Notes: a model not told the origin generated them from the letters alone. Shown: positions 48,415-57,526, numbered from the stretch's first letter. The stretch: 64,000 nt of DNA from Pollutimonas sp. M17 (GCF_025836975.1 NZ_CP107548.1:1674001-1738000), one strand, 5' to 3'. Made by a program: numbers and translations.

Positions 48415-48452
48415 CTTATAAATAGATCATAAATCTCGTCTTGTCTTATAAA
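48415..48452. promoter_or_regulatory. Two CTTATAAA motifs 30 bases apart before the synthetase gene
   Basis: CTTATAAA at 48415-48422 and again at 48445-48452, exactly 30 bases apart (about three helical turns), with a near-match TCATAAAT in between. The block is AT-rich. It lies between the LysR stop and the synthetase start and would suit binding by a LysR tetramer. Confidence 0.45.
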
Positions 48453-48555
48453 AAGAGGGCGGGTATCTTTGTGTTCAGGCCCGGGCGCTCCGTGCTTGCG
48501 GACGCCGGCGGCAGTTATGCAACGGCATTTCCTGAACCTTTACCAAGTAGCCCCC

Positions 48556-51500
48556 ATGATCTTGCCAGACCTCGATTCCTTTTTGTCCCCTCGCTCCATT
48601 GCCATCGTCGGTGCTTCATCCGTTTCCAGCAAGATCGGCGCCGTGCCCGTACGGTATCTTGTCGAGCATGGCTATGCGGGAGAGATATATCCCATCAATT
48701 CGCGGGCCCGGGAGATCGAAGGCCGCCGCGCCTACGCCTCATTGCAGGCGGTGGGCCGCCCGATCGATCTGGCCATCTTCGCCATTCCCGCCTCCAGCGC
48801 GCAGGCGGCGCTGGAAGATGCCATCGCGGCGGGGGTGAGGAATATTGTCATGTTCTCGGCGGGTTTCGCGGAGATGGGGACTCAGGGCGCCGCCGCGCAG
48901 CGCCGGTTCGCGGACAGGGCGCGGGCCACCGGCATCCGTGTGCTCGGTCCCAACTGCCTGGGCTTCATGAACGTGGCCCGATCGGTCTATGCGACGTTCT
49001 CCCCCGTGGTCTCGGTCGGCGTGGCCACGCCCGGCAAGATCGGGATCGTCAGCCAGAGCGGCGCATTCGGCGCCTATGCCTACGCCATGGCGCAGCAGCG
49101 GGGCATGGGACTGTCCTCATGGGTGACCACCGGCAATGAATCGGACATCGATGTGGCCGACTGCATCGCCTGGATGGCGGGTGATCCGGCCACGCAGGTC
49201 ATCATGGCCTATCTGGAGGGATGCCGGGATGGCGGCAAGCTGCGGCAGGCGCTGGATCGGGCGCATGCGGCCGGCAAGCCGGTCGTGGTCGTAAAGGTGG
49301 GCCGGACCGAGCTGGGCGCCAAGGCGGCCGCGTCGCATACCGCCGCCCTGGCGGGCGACGATGCGGTTTACGAAACGCTATTTCGCCAGCATGGCGCCTG
49401 GCGGGCCCGAACCATCGAAGAGTTTTTCGACATCGCCCATTGCCTGGCGGTGTCCGGTATACCGGACAATACGCGGGTCGGCTTGCTGACCGTCTCCGGC
49501 GGAGTCGGGGTCATGATGGCGGACGATGCGGCCGAGGCGGGACTGGACGTGGCCGAACTGCCGGCTGCCGCCCAGGAAATCATCCGGGCCCGCGTGCCGT
49601 TCGCCGCCACGCAGAACCCGGTTGACATCACCGGCCAGGTGACGGCCGAGCCCGAGCTGCTGGAAACCGCCGCCCGTGCCATGCTGGACGAGGCGGGCCA
49701 CGGCAGCCTGCTTGTTTTCCTTGCGGCATTCGGCGGCACGCCGGCCATGCAGGAAATTCAGAGGGATCTGGCGCGGGACCTGCGGCGCGATTATCCGGGG
49801 CGGCTTCTGATGTTCAGCACGCTGGCCGACACCGCCCAGCAACGGGCGCTGGAAGCATTGGGTTGCCTGTGCTTTCCAGACCCTGCCAGGGCCATCCGCG
49901 TCCTGGCCGCCATGGGCTTCTTCCGGAAGCAGGCAGAGCGGCCGGCGGCCGTCCTCGATGCCGCGCCCGAGGCCGTCGCCCTGGGGCCGGGGCCGTATAA
50001 CGAGGCCGACGCGCTCGATGTGTTGCGCGGCTTCGGCATTCCCGCCGTATCCGTTCATCGCGCATCCTCCCGGAGCGACGCCATGGCTGGTGCCCGCCTG
50101 CTTGGGTTTCCCGTGGCGATGAAGGTGCTTTCGGCCGGGATCACGCACAAGAGCGACATCGGCGGCGTTGTCCTCGACATTCCCGATGCCGACGCGGCGG
50201 GCGCCGCGTATGATCGGATCATGGCTGCGGCACGGGTGGCGGCGCCCGATGCGCACATCGACGGCGTGCTGGTGGCGCCCATGGTGCGCGGCGGCGTGGA
50301 ATGCATATTGGGCGTGCGCCGCGATCCCGTGCTGGGCCCCGTGGTGATGCTGGGCTCGGGCGGCGTGAATGTCGAACTCATGGGGGACGTCTCTTTCCGC
50401 CTGGCGCCGGTGGACCACGGGCAGGCCCGGGAGATGATAGGGGAACTCAAGATTGCGCCGCTGTTCAGCGGTTTCCGGGGCGCTCCCATGGCGGACGTTG
50501 ATGCCCTGGCCGATGCCATTGTGCGCATTTCCCGCTATGCCCTCTCGGCCGGCACCCTGCTGGATTCCGTCGAGCTGAATCCTTTTGTCGTGCTGCCCAA
50601 GGGCCAGGGCGCGCTGGCCCTGGACGCGGTGCTGTTGACCCGTGACGAGCCCTCGGCGCCGCCGCCATCGGCCCGGCAGGCGGTGATGGCCACCCTGCCT
50701 CTGTTCGAGATGGCGCGCATGCGGGCTTCGAATACGGCGCGCAAGCATCCGACACAAGGTTTTGCCGGCGACAGCCCCGCATCGAGGATGCGCTGGGTGA
50801 ATCAGTTCACCCACACCAGGCGCCTGCGCGGCCCCGAGGACAAGGAAGTCGTCACGCCCAACAATGACACGCTGTTCACCAATGCGTGGCTGGACCTGTC
50901 GGCGGGGCCGCTGGTCATCGACGTGCCCGACATGGGCGAGCGCTATTGGGTGCTGGGCTTTCTGGATGCGTGGACCAATCCGTGGGCCTATGCGGGATGC
51001 CGGACCACCGGAAGCCGCGAGCAGCGCCTGTTCGTCCATGGGCCCGGCTGGACCGGGGATGTGCCCTCGGGCATGCATCGCATCAGCGCGCCGGGCGACG
51101 ATGTCTGGATCATCGGCCGGATACTGGCGGATGCCGATCCGGCCGATCTGGAACGGGCCCATGCGCTGCAGGACCGCTACGCCATCCGCAGGCCCGATGG
51201 AACGCCCGCGCTGTCCCGCATCGACTGCCTGCTGAGCGATCGCGGCACCGGGGTGCCGGACGCCGGCGACTATCGGCGCGTGCTGGCGGCGATGCTGGCA
51301 CGCAATCCTTCGCCCACGCCGCTGCCCGAGCTGCCGGACGGACTCGGCGAGCTGCAGGACGCCCTGGACGATGTCTATACCGAATTGCGCGAGGTCGCGC
51401 AGCCTTCCGAACTGGGCGGCGGCTGGACGACGGCCGTCAGCGTGCGCACCAGCTTCGGCGACGATATCCTGACTCGGGCCCGGGTCGCGCGCAACTGGAT

Positions 51501-51900
51501 AGGGACGTTGGGCATCGACGAGGCGATGTACATCATGGCCGAAGTGGATGCCCAGGGCGAAGCGCTCAGCGGCGCGCGGCGCTATGTCCTGCGCTTCCCG
51601 CCGGGCGCCAGGCCGCAAGTGGGGGCGTTCTGGTCCATTACGCTTTATCGCCGCAGCGACTGCCTGCTTGTGGCCAATCCCATAGGACGGCACTCCATCG
51701 GCGACCGGACCCGGGGCCTGGTGGACGATGCGGATGGCGGCCTGAGCATCTCCATCCAGGCCGATGATCCGGGGCCCGGCGGCAACTGGCTTCCCGCGCC
51801 GGCGGGGGAGGGCTTCTATCTGACCATGCGGCTTTACCATCCGGGACAGGCCCACCTTGAAGCCACTTTCGACTACCCGCCGCTGCGGCGAGTGGACTGA
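48556..51900 (+). CDS. Acyl-CoA synthetase (NDP-forming type) fused to DUF1254-DUF1214
   Basis: A 1114-residue single open frame. Residues about 5-700 are a full NDP-forming acyl-CoA synthetase: CoA-binding Rossmann domain (PRSIAIVGASSVSSKIG), succinyl-CoA-ligase-like domain with GPNCLGFMN, GIVSQSGAFGAYAYAMAQ and the phospho-histidine segment AAASHTAALAGDD, then an ATP-grasp domain (VAMKVLSAGITHKSDIGGV, SVELNPFVV). Residues about 740-870 match DUF1254 (VTPNNDTLFTNAWLDLS, YWVLGFLDAWTNPWAYAG) and about 985-1110 match DUF1214 (RYVLRFPPGARPQVGAFWS, WLPAPAGEGFYLTMRLY). Those domains are usually separate exported proteins; here there is no signal peptide. The start could also be 48517. A thiolase gene follows 15 bases later. 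Confidence 0.85.
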   Translation: MILPDLDSFLSPRSIAIVGASSVSSKIGAVPVRYLVEHGYAGEIYPINSRAREIEGRRAYASLQAVGRPIDLAIFAIPASSAQAALEDAIAAGVRNIVMFSAGFAEMGTQGAAAQRRFADRARATGIRVLGPNCLGFMNVARSVYATFSPVVSVGVATPGKIGIVSQSGAFGAYAYAMAQQRGMGLSSWVTTGNESDIDVADCIAWMAGDPATQVIMAYLEGCRDGGKLRQALDRAHAAGKPVVVVKVGRTELGAKAAASHTAALAGDDAVYETLFRQHGAWRARTIEEFFDIAHCLAVSGIPDNTRVGLLTVSGGVGVMMADDAAEAGLDVAELPAAAQEIIRARVPFAATQNPVDITGQVTAEPELLETAARAMLDEAGHGSLLVFLAAFGGTPAMQEIQRDLARDLRRDYPGRLLMFSTLADTAQQRALEALGCLCFPDPARAIRVLAAMGFFRKQAERPAAVLDAAPEAVALGPGPYNEADALDVLRGFGIPAVSVHRASSRSDAMAGARLLGFPVAMKVLSAGITHKSDIGGVVLDIPDADAAGAAYDRIMAAARVAAPDAHIDGVLVAPMVRGGVECILGVRRDPVLGPVVMLGSGGVNVELMGDVSFRLAPVDHGQAREMIGELKIAPLFSGFRGAPMADVDALADAIVRISRYALSAGTLLDSVELNPFVVLPKGQGALALDAVLLTRDEPSAPPPSARQAVMATLPLFEMARMRASNTARKHPTQGFAGDSPASRMRWVNQFTHTRRLRGPEDKEVVTPNNDTLFTNAWLDLSAGPLVIDVPDMGERYWVLGFLDAWTNPWAYAGCRTTGSREQRLFVHGPGWTGDVPSGMHRISAPGDDVWIIGRILADADPADLERAHALQDRYAIRRPDGTPALSRIDCLLSDRGTGVPDAGDYRRVLAAMLARNPSPTPLPELPDGLGELQDALDDVYTELREVAQPSELGGGWTTAVSVRTSFGDDILTRARVARNWIGTLGIDEAMYIMAEVDAQGEALSGARRYVLRFPPGARPQVGAFWSITLYRRSDCLLVANPIGRHSIGDRTRGLVDDADGGLSISIQADDPGPGGNWLPAPAGEGFYLTMRLYHPGQAHLEATFDYPPLRRVD

Positions 51901-51915
51901 GCGGAGGGCCACGAC

Positions 51916-53100
51916 ATGGAAAAGGAAATCTATATCGTATCCGCCGTGCGCACGGCCATAGGGCGCTTTGGCGGCGCGCTGAAGGATGTCCCGGCCTGCG
52001 AGCTGGCGGCCACCGCGGTGCGCGAGGCCGTCTCGCGCAGCGGCGCGGCGCCCGATAGCGTGGGCCACGTTTCGATGGGCACCGTCATCATGACCGAGCC
52101 CCGCGACATCTACATGAGCCGCATCGCCGCGCTGGAAGCGGGGCTGCCGCCGGACGTATCGGCATTCAATGTGAATCGCCTTTGCGGATCGGGCCTGCAG
52201 GCCATCGTGTCCTCGGCGCAGGTCATTCAGGCAGGACATTGCGAGGTGGCCGTCGGCGCGGGGGCCGAGTCCATGTCCCGCGCCGGATACCTGATGCAGT
52301 CCGCGCGATGGGGCGCGCGCATGGGCGACACGCCGATGCTCGACCTGATGCTCCATGCGCTGCATGACCCCTTTCACAAAATACATATGGGCATGACGGC
52401 CGAGAACGTCGCCGAACGCTTTGGGATCACGCGGCGCATGATGGACGAGTTGGCCGTAAGCAGCCAGCAACGCGCCGCGGCGGCCATCAGGGAGGGCCGA
52501 TTCGCCGCGCAGATCGTCCCCGTCGCGATTGCGTCCCGCCAGGGCAGCCGGCGGTTCGACGTGGACGAGCACGTCAAGCCCGACACCACGCTTGATATCC
52601 TGTCCGCCATGAAGCCGGCCTTCAAGAGCGACGGCGGCACCGTGACCGCGGGCAATTCCTCGGGCCTCAACGATGCCGCGGCCGCCCTGGTGCTTGCCAG
52701 CGGCGAGGCGGTCAGAGCGCAGAAGCTGACGCCCCTGGGCCGGCTGGCCGGCTACGCCTATGCCGGCGTTGAGCCGGCCATCATGGGCACGGGCCCCATA
52801 CCGGCCACCCGCAAGCTGCTCAAGCGCCTGGGACTGAAAGTCGGCGACCTGGATGTCATCGAGTCGAACGAAGCCTTCGCGGCGCAAGCGTGCGCGGTCA
52901 GCCAGGAATTGGGATTCGATCCGGAAAGGGTGAATCCGAACGGTTCCGGGATATCGCTGGGCCATCCGGTGGGAGCGACGGGCGCCATCATCGCTACGAA
53001 GGCGCTCTACGAGCTGCGCCGTATCGGTGGCCGTTATGCCCTGGCGACCATGTGCATAGGCGGCGGCCAGGGCATCGCGGCCGTCTTCGAGCGGGTCTGA
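51916..53100 (+). CDS. Acetyl-CoA acetyltransferase (thiolase)
   Basis: Degradative or biosynthetic thiolase of 394 residues, cleaving 3-oxoacyl-CoA with CoA or condensing two acetyl-CoA. Active-site residues are present: nucleophilic C90 in NRLCGSGLQA, H350 in GHPVGATGA and C380 in ATMCIGGGQG. AVRTAIGRFGGALKDVP at the start is typical of the family. GGAGG precedes ATG 51916. The position after the synthetase and before an SDR dehydrogenase fits the last step of a beta-oxidation-like route. Confidence 0.95.
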   Translation: MEKEIYIVSAVRTAIGRFGGALKDVPACELAATAVREAVSRSGAAPDSVGHVSMGTVIMTEPRDIYMSRIAALEAGLPPDVSAFNVNRLCGSGLQAIVSSAQVIQAGHCEVAVGAGAESMSRAGYLMQSARWGARMGDTPMLDLMLHALHDPFHKIHMGMTAENVAERFGITRRMMDELAVSSQQRAAAAIREGRFAAQIVPVAIASRQGSRRFDVDEHVKPDTTLDILSAMKPAFKSDGGTVTAGNSSGLNDAAAALVLASGEAVRAQKLTPLGRLAGYAYAGVEPAIMGTGPIPATRKLLKRLGLKVGDLDVIESNEAFAAQACAVSQELGFDPERVNPNGSGISLGHPVGATGAIIATKALYELRRIGGRYALATMCIGGGQGIAAVFERV

Positions 53101-53191
53101 TGGGCCGGCTGCCATATCGGTTTTCATGCCGGCCGTGCGCCGTATGGCGAGGCGGCCCGAATGCGGCGGGCCGAAAGACAAAGGAGAAAGC

Positions 53192-54070
53192 ATGTCTGGA
53201 CGATTGAAGGGCCGGGTGGCCATTGTGACCGGTGCCGGGGCGGGGCTTGGACGCGCCCATGCACTGGAGCTTGCGCGCCATGGCGCGCAGGTGGTGGTCA
53301 ATGACATGGGCGGATCGGCGCAGGCGGTGGCCGACGAGATATGCAAGGCGGGAGGCGCGGCCATCGGGTGCGCCGGCGACGTTACCCGCTATGACGAGAT
53401 GGAGGCCATGGCCGCCGCGGCCCTGGCGGCGTTCGGCCGCGTCGACATCCTGGTGAACAACGCCGGCATTCTTCGCGACCGGACATTCGCAAAAATGCCG
53501 CTCGATGAGTTCCGCCAGGTGCTGGACGTGCATGTCATGGGCTCCGTGAATGCGACCAAGGCGGTCTGGTCGCGAATGCAGTCACAGGATTATGGGCGCA
53601 TCGTCATGACGACCTCGTCGTCCGGCCTGTACGGCAGCTTCGGGCAGTCGAACTATGCGGCGGCCAAGATGGCGCTGGTGGGCTTGATGCAGACCTTGGG
53701 GCTGGAAGGCGCAAAGCGGAATGTGCGCGTGAATTGCCTGGCGCCCAGCGCCATGACGGCAATGACCGAAGGCCTGCTGCCCGACGAGGCGGCCCAGGTA
53801 ATGACCCCCGAGCGCGTCAGCCGGGGCTTGCTCGCGCTGGTGGATGAGGACGCGCCCACGCGCCTGATACTTCTGGCTGGTGGAGGCAGCTTCGAGTGCG
53901 CCCACATCACGATGACACGCGGAATCCATATCGATGACGCGGACGATCCTGCCAGAGCGCTATGCGGCAGGCTGGACCAGGTACAGGCGCAAGACGGCCA
54001 ACTCATACCGGCCTCGGGCTGGGATCAGCCGCAACACGAGCTGGCGAAGGCCCTGGCCCGGCCGCGTTGA
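53192..54070 (+). CDS. SDR dehydrogenase, (3R)-hydroxyacyl-CoA dehydrogenase-like
   Basis: A 292-residue short-chain dehydrogenase, clearly a paralogue of the one at 41570-42508. NAD site VTGAGAGLGRAHALELARHG, VNDMGG, LVNNAG, catalytic TTSSSGLYGSFGQSNYAAAK. The C-terminal extension ITMTRGIHIDDADDPARALC then RLDQVQAQ, IPASGWDQPQHELAKAL closely follows its paralogue. AAAGGAGAAAGC before ATG 53192. It would oxidise the 3-hydroxyacyl-CoA whose 3-oxo product the neighbouring thiolase cleaves. Confidence 0.92.
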   Translation: MSGRLKGRVAIVTGAGAGLGRAHALELARHGAQVVVNDMGGSAQAVADEICKAGGAAIGCAGDVTRYDEMEAMAAAALAAFGRVDILVNNAGILRDRTFAKMPLDEFRQVLDVHVMGSVNATKAVWSRMQSQDYGRIVMTTSSSGLYGSFGQSNYAAAKMALVGLMQTLGLEGAKRNVRVNCLAPSAMTAMTEGLLPDEAAQVMTPERVSRGLLALVDEDAPTRLILLAGGGSFECAHITMTRGIHIDDADDPARALCGRLDQVQAQDGQLIPASGWDQPQHELAKALARPR

Positions 54071-54097
54071 CGCCATACGGCGAGGGAGGCGTAGAAT
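54067..54097 (+). promoter_or_regulatory. Possible promoter of the M20 peptidase gene
   Basis: TTGACG at 54067-54072 and TAGAAT at 54092-54097 with a 19-base spacer, 30 bases before the peptidase start. The spacer is long for sigma70, so this is tentative. It overlaps the SDR stop codon. Confidence 0.35.
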
Positions 54098-54127
54098 CCG
54101 GATATATCCCTTCGCCAAGGACACGCC

Positions 54128-55597
54128 ATGAACGCCCGTATACCCGATGATGCGCTGCCGCCCGCCCTGGATCCCGATGCCTTGCAGGCTTTCGTGGACG
54201 AGAAATGGGATCGCCAGATCATTCCCGCGCTGACCCATTACATCGCGGTTCCCGCCAAGAGCCCGGCCTTCGATGCCGACTGGGCGCAGAACGCCTATAT
54301 CGACCGGGTGGTGCGCGATGCCGCGCAATGGGTGGAGGCCCAGAAGGTGCCGGGCTTGATGCTGGAAGTCGTGCGCCTGCCCGGCCGCACCCCGGTCATC
54401 TACTTCGAGGCGCCGGCCACGCGCAAGGATGGCGGCGACACCGTCCTGATGTACGGCCACCTGGACAAGCAGCCGGAATTCTCCGGCTGGCGCTCCGACC
54501 TGGGGCCGTGGACGCCCAAGTACGAGGACGGCAAGCTCTATGGCCGCGGCGGCGCCGATGACGGCTATGCCGTGTATGCCTCGCTGACCGCCATCATGGC
54601 GCTGGACAAGCAGGGCATACCTCGGCCGCGCTGCGTGGGCCTGATCGAGACATGCGAGGAGTCGGGCAGCTACGATCTGCTGCCTTATGTGGATGCCTTG
54701 CGCGACCGCATGGGCGAGGTGGCGCTGGTGGTCTGCCTGGATTCGGGCGCGGGCAATTACGATCAGCTTTGGATGACGACGTCTTTGCGCGGCCTGGTGG
54801 CGGGCACGCTGGAGGTTCAGGTGCTGGACGAGGGCGTGCACTCGGGCGATTCCAGCGGAGTGGTGCCATCCAGCTTCCGCATCTTGCGCCATGTGCTGGA
54901 TCGCCTGGAGGACAGTGCCACAGGCCGGCTGCTGCCGCAAAGCTTCCATTGCGAAATCCCGTCCGACCGCGTCGAACAGGTCCGGGCGACCGCCCGCATC
55001 CTGGGCGACGAGGTCTGGCGCCGCTTTCCATGGAGCTGCGGCGCCGACGGCGGCTTCGTGCTGCCTATGACGACCGAGCCGCAGGAGGCCTTGCTGAACC
55101 GCACGTGGCGGCCGACGCTGTCCGTGACCGGCGCGGAGGGGCTTCCCCCACTGACGAGCGCGGGCAATGTCCTGCGTCCGCGCACGGCGTTCAAGCTGTC
55201 CCTGCGGCTGCCGCCGCTGATCGATGCCGTGGCGGCCGCCCAGGAGCTCAAGACCTTGCTGGAAGCCGACGCGCCCTACAACGCCAAGGTGGTGTTCAAG
55301 CCCGACCAGGGCGCCGCCACGGGCTGGAATGCGCCCGAGTCGGCCGCCTGGCTGAGCCAGGCGCTGGATGCCGCATCCCGGCAGTATTATGGGGCTCCTT
55401 GCGGCTACATCGGGCAGGGCGGGACCATACCGCTGATGAGCCTGCTGCAGCAAGGCTTCCCGAAGTCGCAATTCATGGTGTGCGGCGTGCTGGGGCCGCA
55501 GTCCAATGCGCACGGCCCCAATGAATTCCTGCATGTGCCCTACGGCAAGAAGCTGACCGCGGCGGTCGCGCAGACCATCGCGGCCCTGCCCGCATAG
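54128..55597 (+). CDS. M20 family metallopeptidase (dipeptidase-like)
   Basis: A 489-residue di-zinc peptidase. Zinc-site and catalytic residues are visible: MYGHLDKQPEF (H111, D113), GRGGADDGYAVY (D144/D145), LIETCEESGSYDLLPY (E177, E178), LDSGAGNYD and, late, the GPQSNAHGPNEFLHV histidine. The length and the dimerisation-domain region around 215-400 match carboxypeptidase/dipeptidase members (CNDP-like). It may hydrolyse a dipeptide or an N-acyl amino acid. Its placement after the CoA-ester genes could mean it supplies an amino-acid or acyl substrate (inference), or it may have its own promoter. Confidence 0.92.
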   Translation: MNARIPDDALPPALDPDALQAFVDEKWDRQIIPALTHYIAVPAKSPAFDADWAQNAYIDRVVRDAAQWVEAQKVPGLMLEVVRLPGRTPVIYFEAPATRKDGGDTVLMYGHLDKQPEFSGWRSDLGPWTPKYEDGKLYGRGGADDGYAVYASLTAIMALDKQGIPRPRCVGLIETCEESGSYDLLPYVDALRDRMGEVALVVCLDSGAGNYDQLWMTTSLRGLVAGTLEVQVLDEGVHSGDSSGVVPSSFRILRHVLDRLEDSATGRLLPQSFHCEIPSDRVEQVRATARILGDEVWRRFPWSCGADGGFVLPMTTEPQEALLNRTWRPTLSVTGAEGLPPLTSAGNVLRPRTAFKLSLRLPPLIDAVAAAQELKTLLEADAPYNAKVVFKPDQGAATGWNAPESAAWLSQALDAASRQYYGAPCGYIGQGGTIPLMSLLQQGFPKSQFMVCGVLGPQSNAHGPNEFLHVPYGKKLTAAVAQTIAALPA

Positions 55598-55619
55598 CGG
55601 GCCGCGCCGCAGGGGCGGT

Positions 55620-56465
55620 TCAGATCATCGGCAAATGGCGCGGCTCCTCGCCGCGAGGGAATGCGGCGTCGATGCGCGCGATCTCTTCCTCTGCCAGCAC
55701 GATGCTTCCCGCCTGGGCATTGGCCTGCGCATGGGCCGCCCGGGCCGATTTCGGAATGGCGAATACCGATGCATCGCGGGTAAGGAAAGCCAGGGCGATC
55801 TGGTGTGCCGTGGCATCGTGCGCCTGCGCGATGTCGTCCAGGACGCGCCGTCCGTCCGTGCCGGGCTTGGGGAAGTCGTCGTGCCCGAAAGGGCTGTAGG
55901 CGACCAGAGCCATGTCGTGCTGCCGGCAGAACGGCAGGACCGCATGCTCTATGGCGCGCTCGTTCAGGTGGTAGAGCACCTGGTTGCAGGCCAGGCGGCC
56001 CGGGCCGGCCACGTCCAGCGCTTCCTGCAGGTCGTCGGCGTCGAAGTTGCTGACCCCGTATGAGCGTATCTTTCCGTCGCGCTGCAATTGCTCGAAGGCG
56101 GCGAAGGTTTCCTCCAGGGGGTAGGATCCGCGCCAATGGAGCAGATAGCAATCCAGCCTGTCGGTGCCCAATTGCCGGAGCGATCGCTCGCAGGCGCTGA
56201 TCGTGCCGCGCCTCGACGCATTTCCGGGCAGCACTTTCGACACCAGGAAAACCTGGTCGCGCCGGCCCTGGATCGCTTCGCCGATCACATTCTCGGCGGC
56301 GCCGGAGCCGTACATCTCCGCCGTATCGATATGGTCCATGCCCAGGTCCAGCCCGAGCTGCAAGGCGTCCATGGCGAGCCTGCGGTCGGCGAGGTCGATA
56401 TACCAGCTTCCCTGGCCGATGGCGGCGACGGCACGGCCCGTTGCGCCGAAGATGTTTTTTTTCAT
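55620..56465 (-). CDS. Aldo/keto reductase
   Basis: A 281-residue NADPH-dependent oxidoreductase with the catalytic tetrad: Asp and Tyr in HIDTAEMYGSGAAENVIG, Lys in FLVSKVLPGN and His in DCYLLHWRGSYPLEET; RSYGVSNFDADDL and AIPKSARAAHAQAN complete the family marks. Substrate unknown. ATG 56465 is placed nine bases after AGAAGG; in-frame ATGs at 56474 and 56486 are alternatives. It converges on the M20 peptidase gene and is followed upstream by a DUF72 gene on the same strand (72 bases). Confidence 0.92.
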   Translation of the reverse strand: MKKNIFGATGRAVAAIGQGSWYIDLADRRLAMDALQLGLDLGMDHIDTAEMYGSGAAENVIGEAIQGRRDQVFLVSKVLPGNASRRGTISACERSLRQLGTDRLDCYLLHWRGSYPLEETFAAFEQLQRDGKIRSYGVSNFDADDLQEALDVAGPGRLACNQVLYHLNERAIEHAVLPFCRQHDMALVAYSPFGHDDFPKPGTDGRRVLDDIAQAHDATAHQIALAFLTRDASVFAIPKSARAAHAQANAQAGSIVLAEEEIARIDAAFPRGEEPRHLPMI

Positions 56466-56537
56466 GGCATCCATCCTTCTTTCCAATCAGACCGGGGCCG
56501 CGCATCGAGCCGCGGCCGGCCGCTACAGCAGGCTGCG

Positions 56538-57410
56538 CTATCGCGCCAGCCGTTCCATCAGCCTGCGCGCGTCGACCGGCGCCTGGACTTTCTTGTCGTT
56601 GTCGAAATAGCAGAATACATCACGTCCCGCACGGGGGCGGGACTTCCTATGGATGCGGCGCGCGTCCTCGGGTTCGCGCCCCGATGCCCAAACGGAGATC
56701 CGGTCCGCCCATCTGTCCAGGGCGGCATCCTTGTACTCGCCGCCATACAGCGTCTCGGTGCCGTGCAGGCGCAGATAGATGAAATCGGACGTCGCGTCTT
56801 CCGCATAAGGCCAATCGGCCACCGAGTCCGATACGACCAGCGCGGCGCGGTAGCGGCGCAGCAGCTTGATGAACGCTTCGTCGCAGAAACTGGAGTGGCG
56901 TATTTCGACCGCGTGGCGCAAGCGCCTCTTCCTGCCCGGCTCCAGGTCGACTTCCTTGACATGCCTGTCATGCTTGCCCGCCAGCGCCGCCGCTGCATGC
57001 GTGTCGGATGGCAGGGCGGCCAGAATCGCCTCGAAAGCCCTTGCGTCGAACCTGAAGCTGGGCGGAAACTGCCACAGGATGGGGCCCAGCTTTTCGCGCA
57101 GGCGGAACAGGCCGGAGGCAAAGAAGTTGGCCAGGGCGATGGTGCTTTTTTCCTCGTCCCGGAAACGCAGCATATGAGTCAGGTAGCGCGGACTCTTCAC
57201 GCTGAAGACGAAGCCCCTGGGCGTGGCCTCGTACCAGTTGGCATAGCTGTGCGGTGTCTGCAGGGCGTAATGCGATCCATTGACCTCGATGGTCTGCATC
57301 TGCCGGGACGCGAATTCCAGCTCGCGCGATTGCGCCAGTTTGTCGGGGTAGAAGACCTTGCGCCATCCCGCATAGCGCCAGCCCGAGATGCCGATACGAA
57401 TATGAGCCAT
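56538..57410 (-). CDS. DUF72 family protein (third of three)
   Basis: A 290-residue DUF72/YecE protein starting MAHIRIGISGWRYAGWRKVF. Marks: MQTIEVNGSHYALQTPHSYA, FVFSVKSPRYLTHML, ILWQFPPSFRFD, VEIRHSSFCDEAFIKLLR and FIYLRLHGTETLYGGEY, ending in a basic tail. It is the most typical of the three copies and longer than the others. Role unknown. It lies upstream of the aldo/keto reductase gene on the same strand and is divergent from the DJ-1/PfpI gene. Confidence 0.92.
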   Translation of the reverse strand: MAHIRIGISGWRYAGWRKVFYPDKLAQSRELEFASRQMQTIEVNGSHYALQTPHSYANWYEATPRGFVFSVKSPRYLTHMLRFRDEEKSTIALANFFASGLFRLREKLGPILWQFPPSFRFDARAFEAILAALPSDTHAAAALAGKHDRHVKEVDLEPGRKRRLRHAVEIRHSSFCDEAFIKLLRRYRAALVVSDSVADWPYAEDATSDFIYLRLHGTETLYGGEYKDAALDRWADRISVWASGREPEDARRIHRKSRPRAGRDVFCYFDNDKKVQAPVDARRLMERLAR

Positions 57411-57526
57411 AGGTTACACGCCGTTGTACGGTTGTCATGAAGCTGTGCTAAAAGAAATGAGGCAGCCGGCATCCGGACAGCAATATCCAGGCCCGGCCGT
57501 TCCGCCCCACGACACGGAGTATTTCC

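Noticed and set aside
49378-53364. A very long open frame on the minus strand opposite the synthetase, thiolase and SDR genes
   Set aside because: It mirrors codon structure of the plus-strand genes, has no family motif and lacks a ribosome-binding site. Long antisense frames are expected at this GC content.
55588-55602. GCCCGC-ATA-GCGGGC inverted repeat at the M20 peptidase stop
   Set aside because: A good stem but no T run and it includes the stop codon, so I did not call a terminator.
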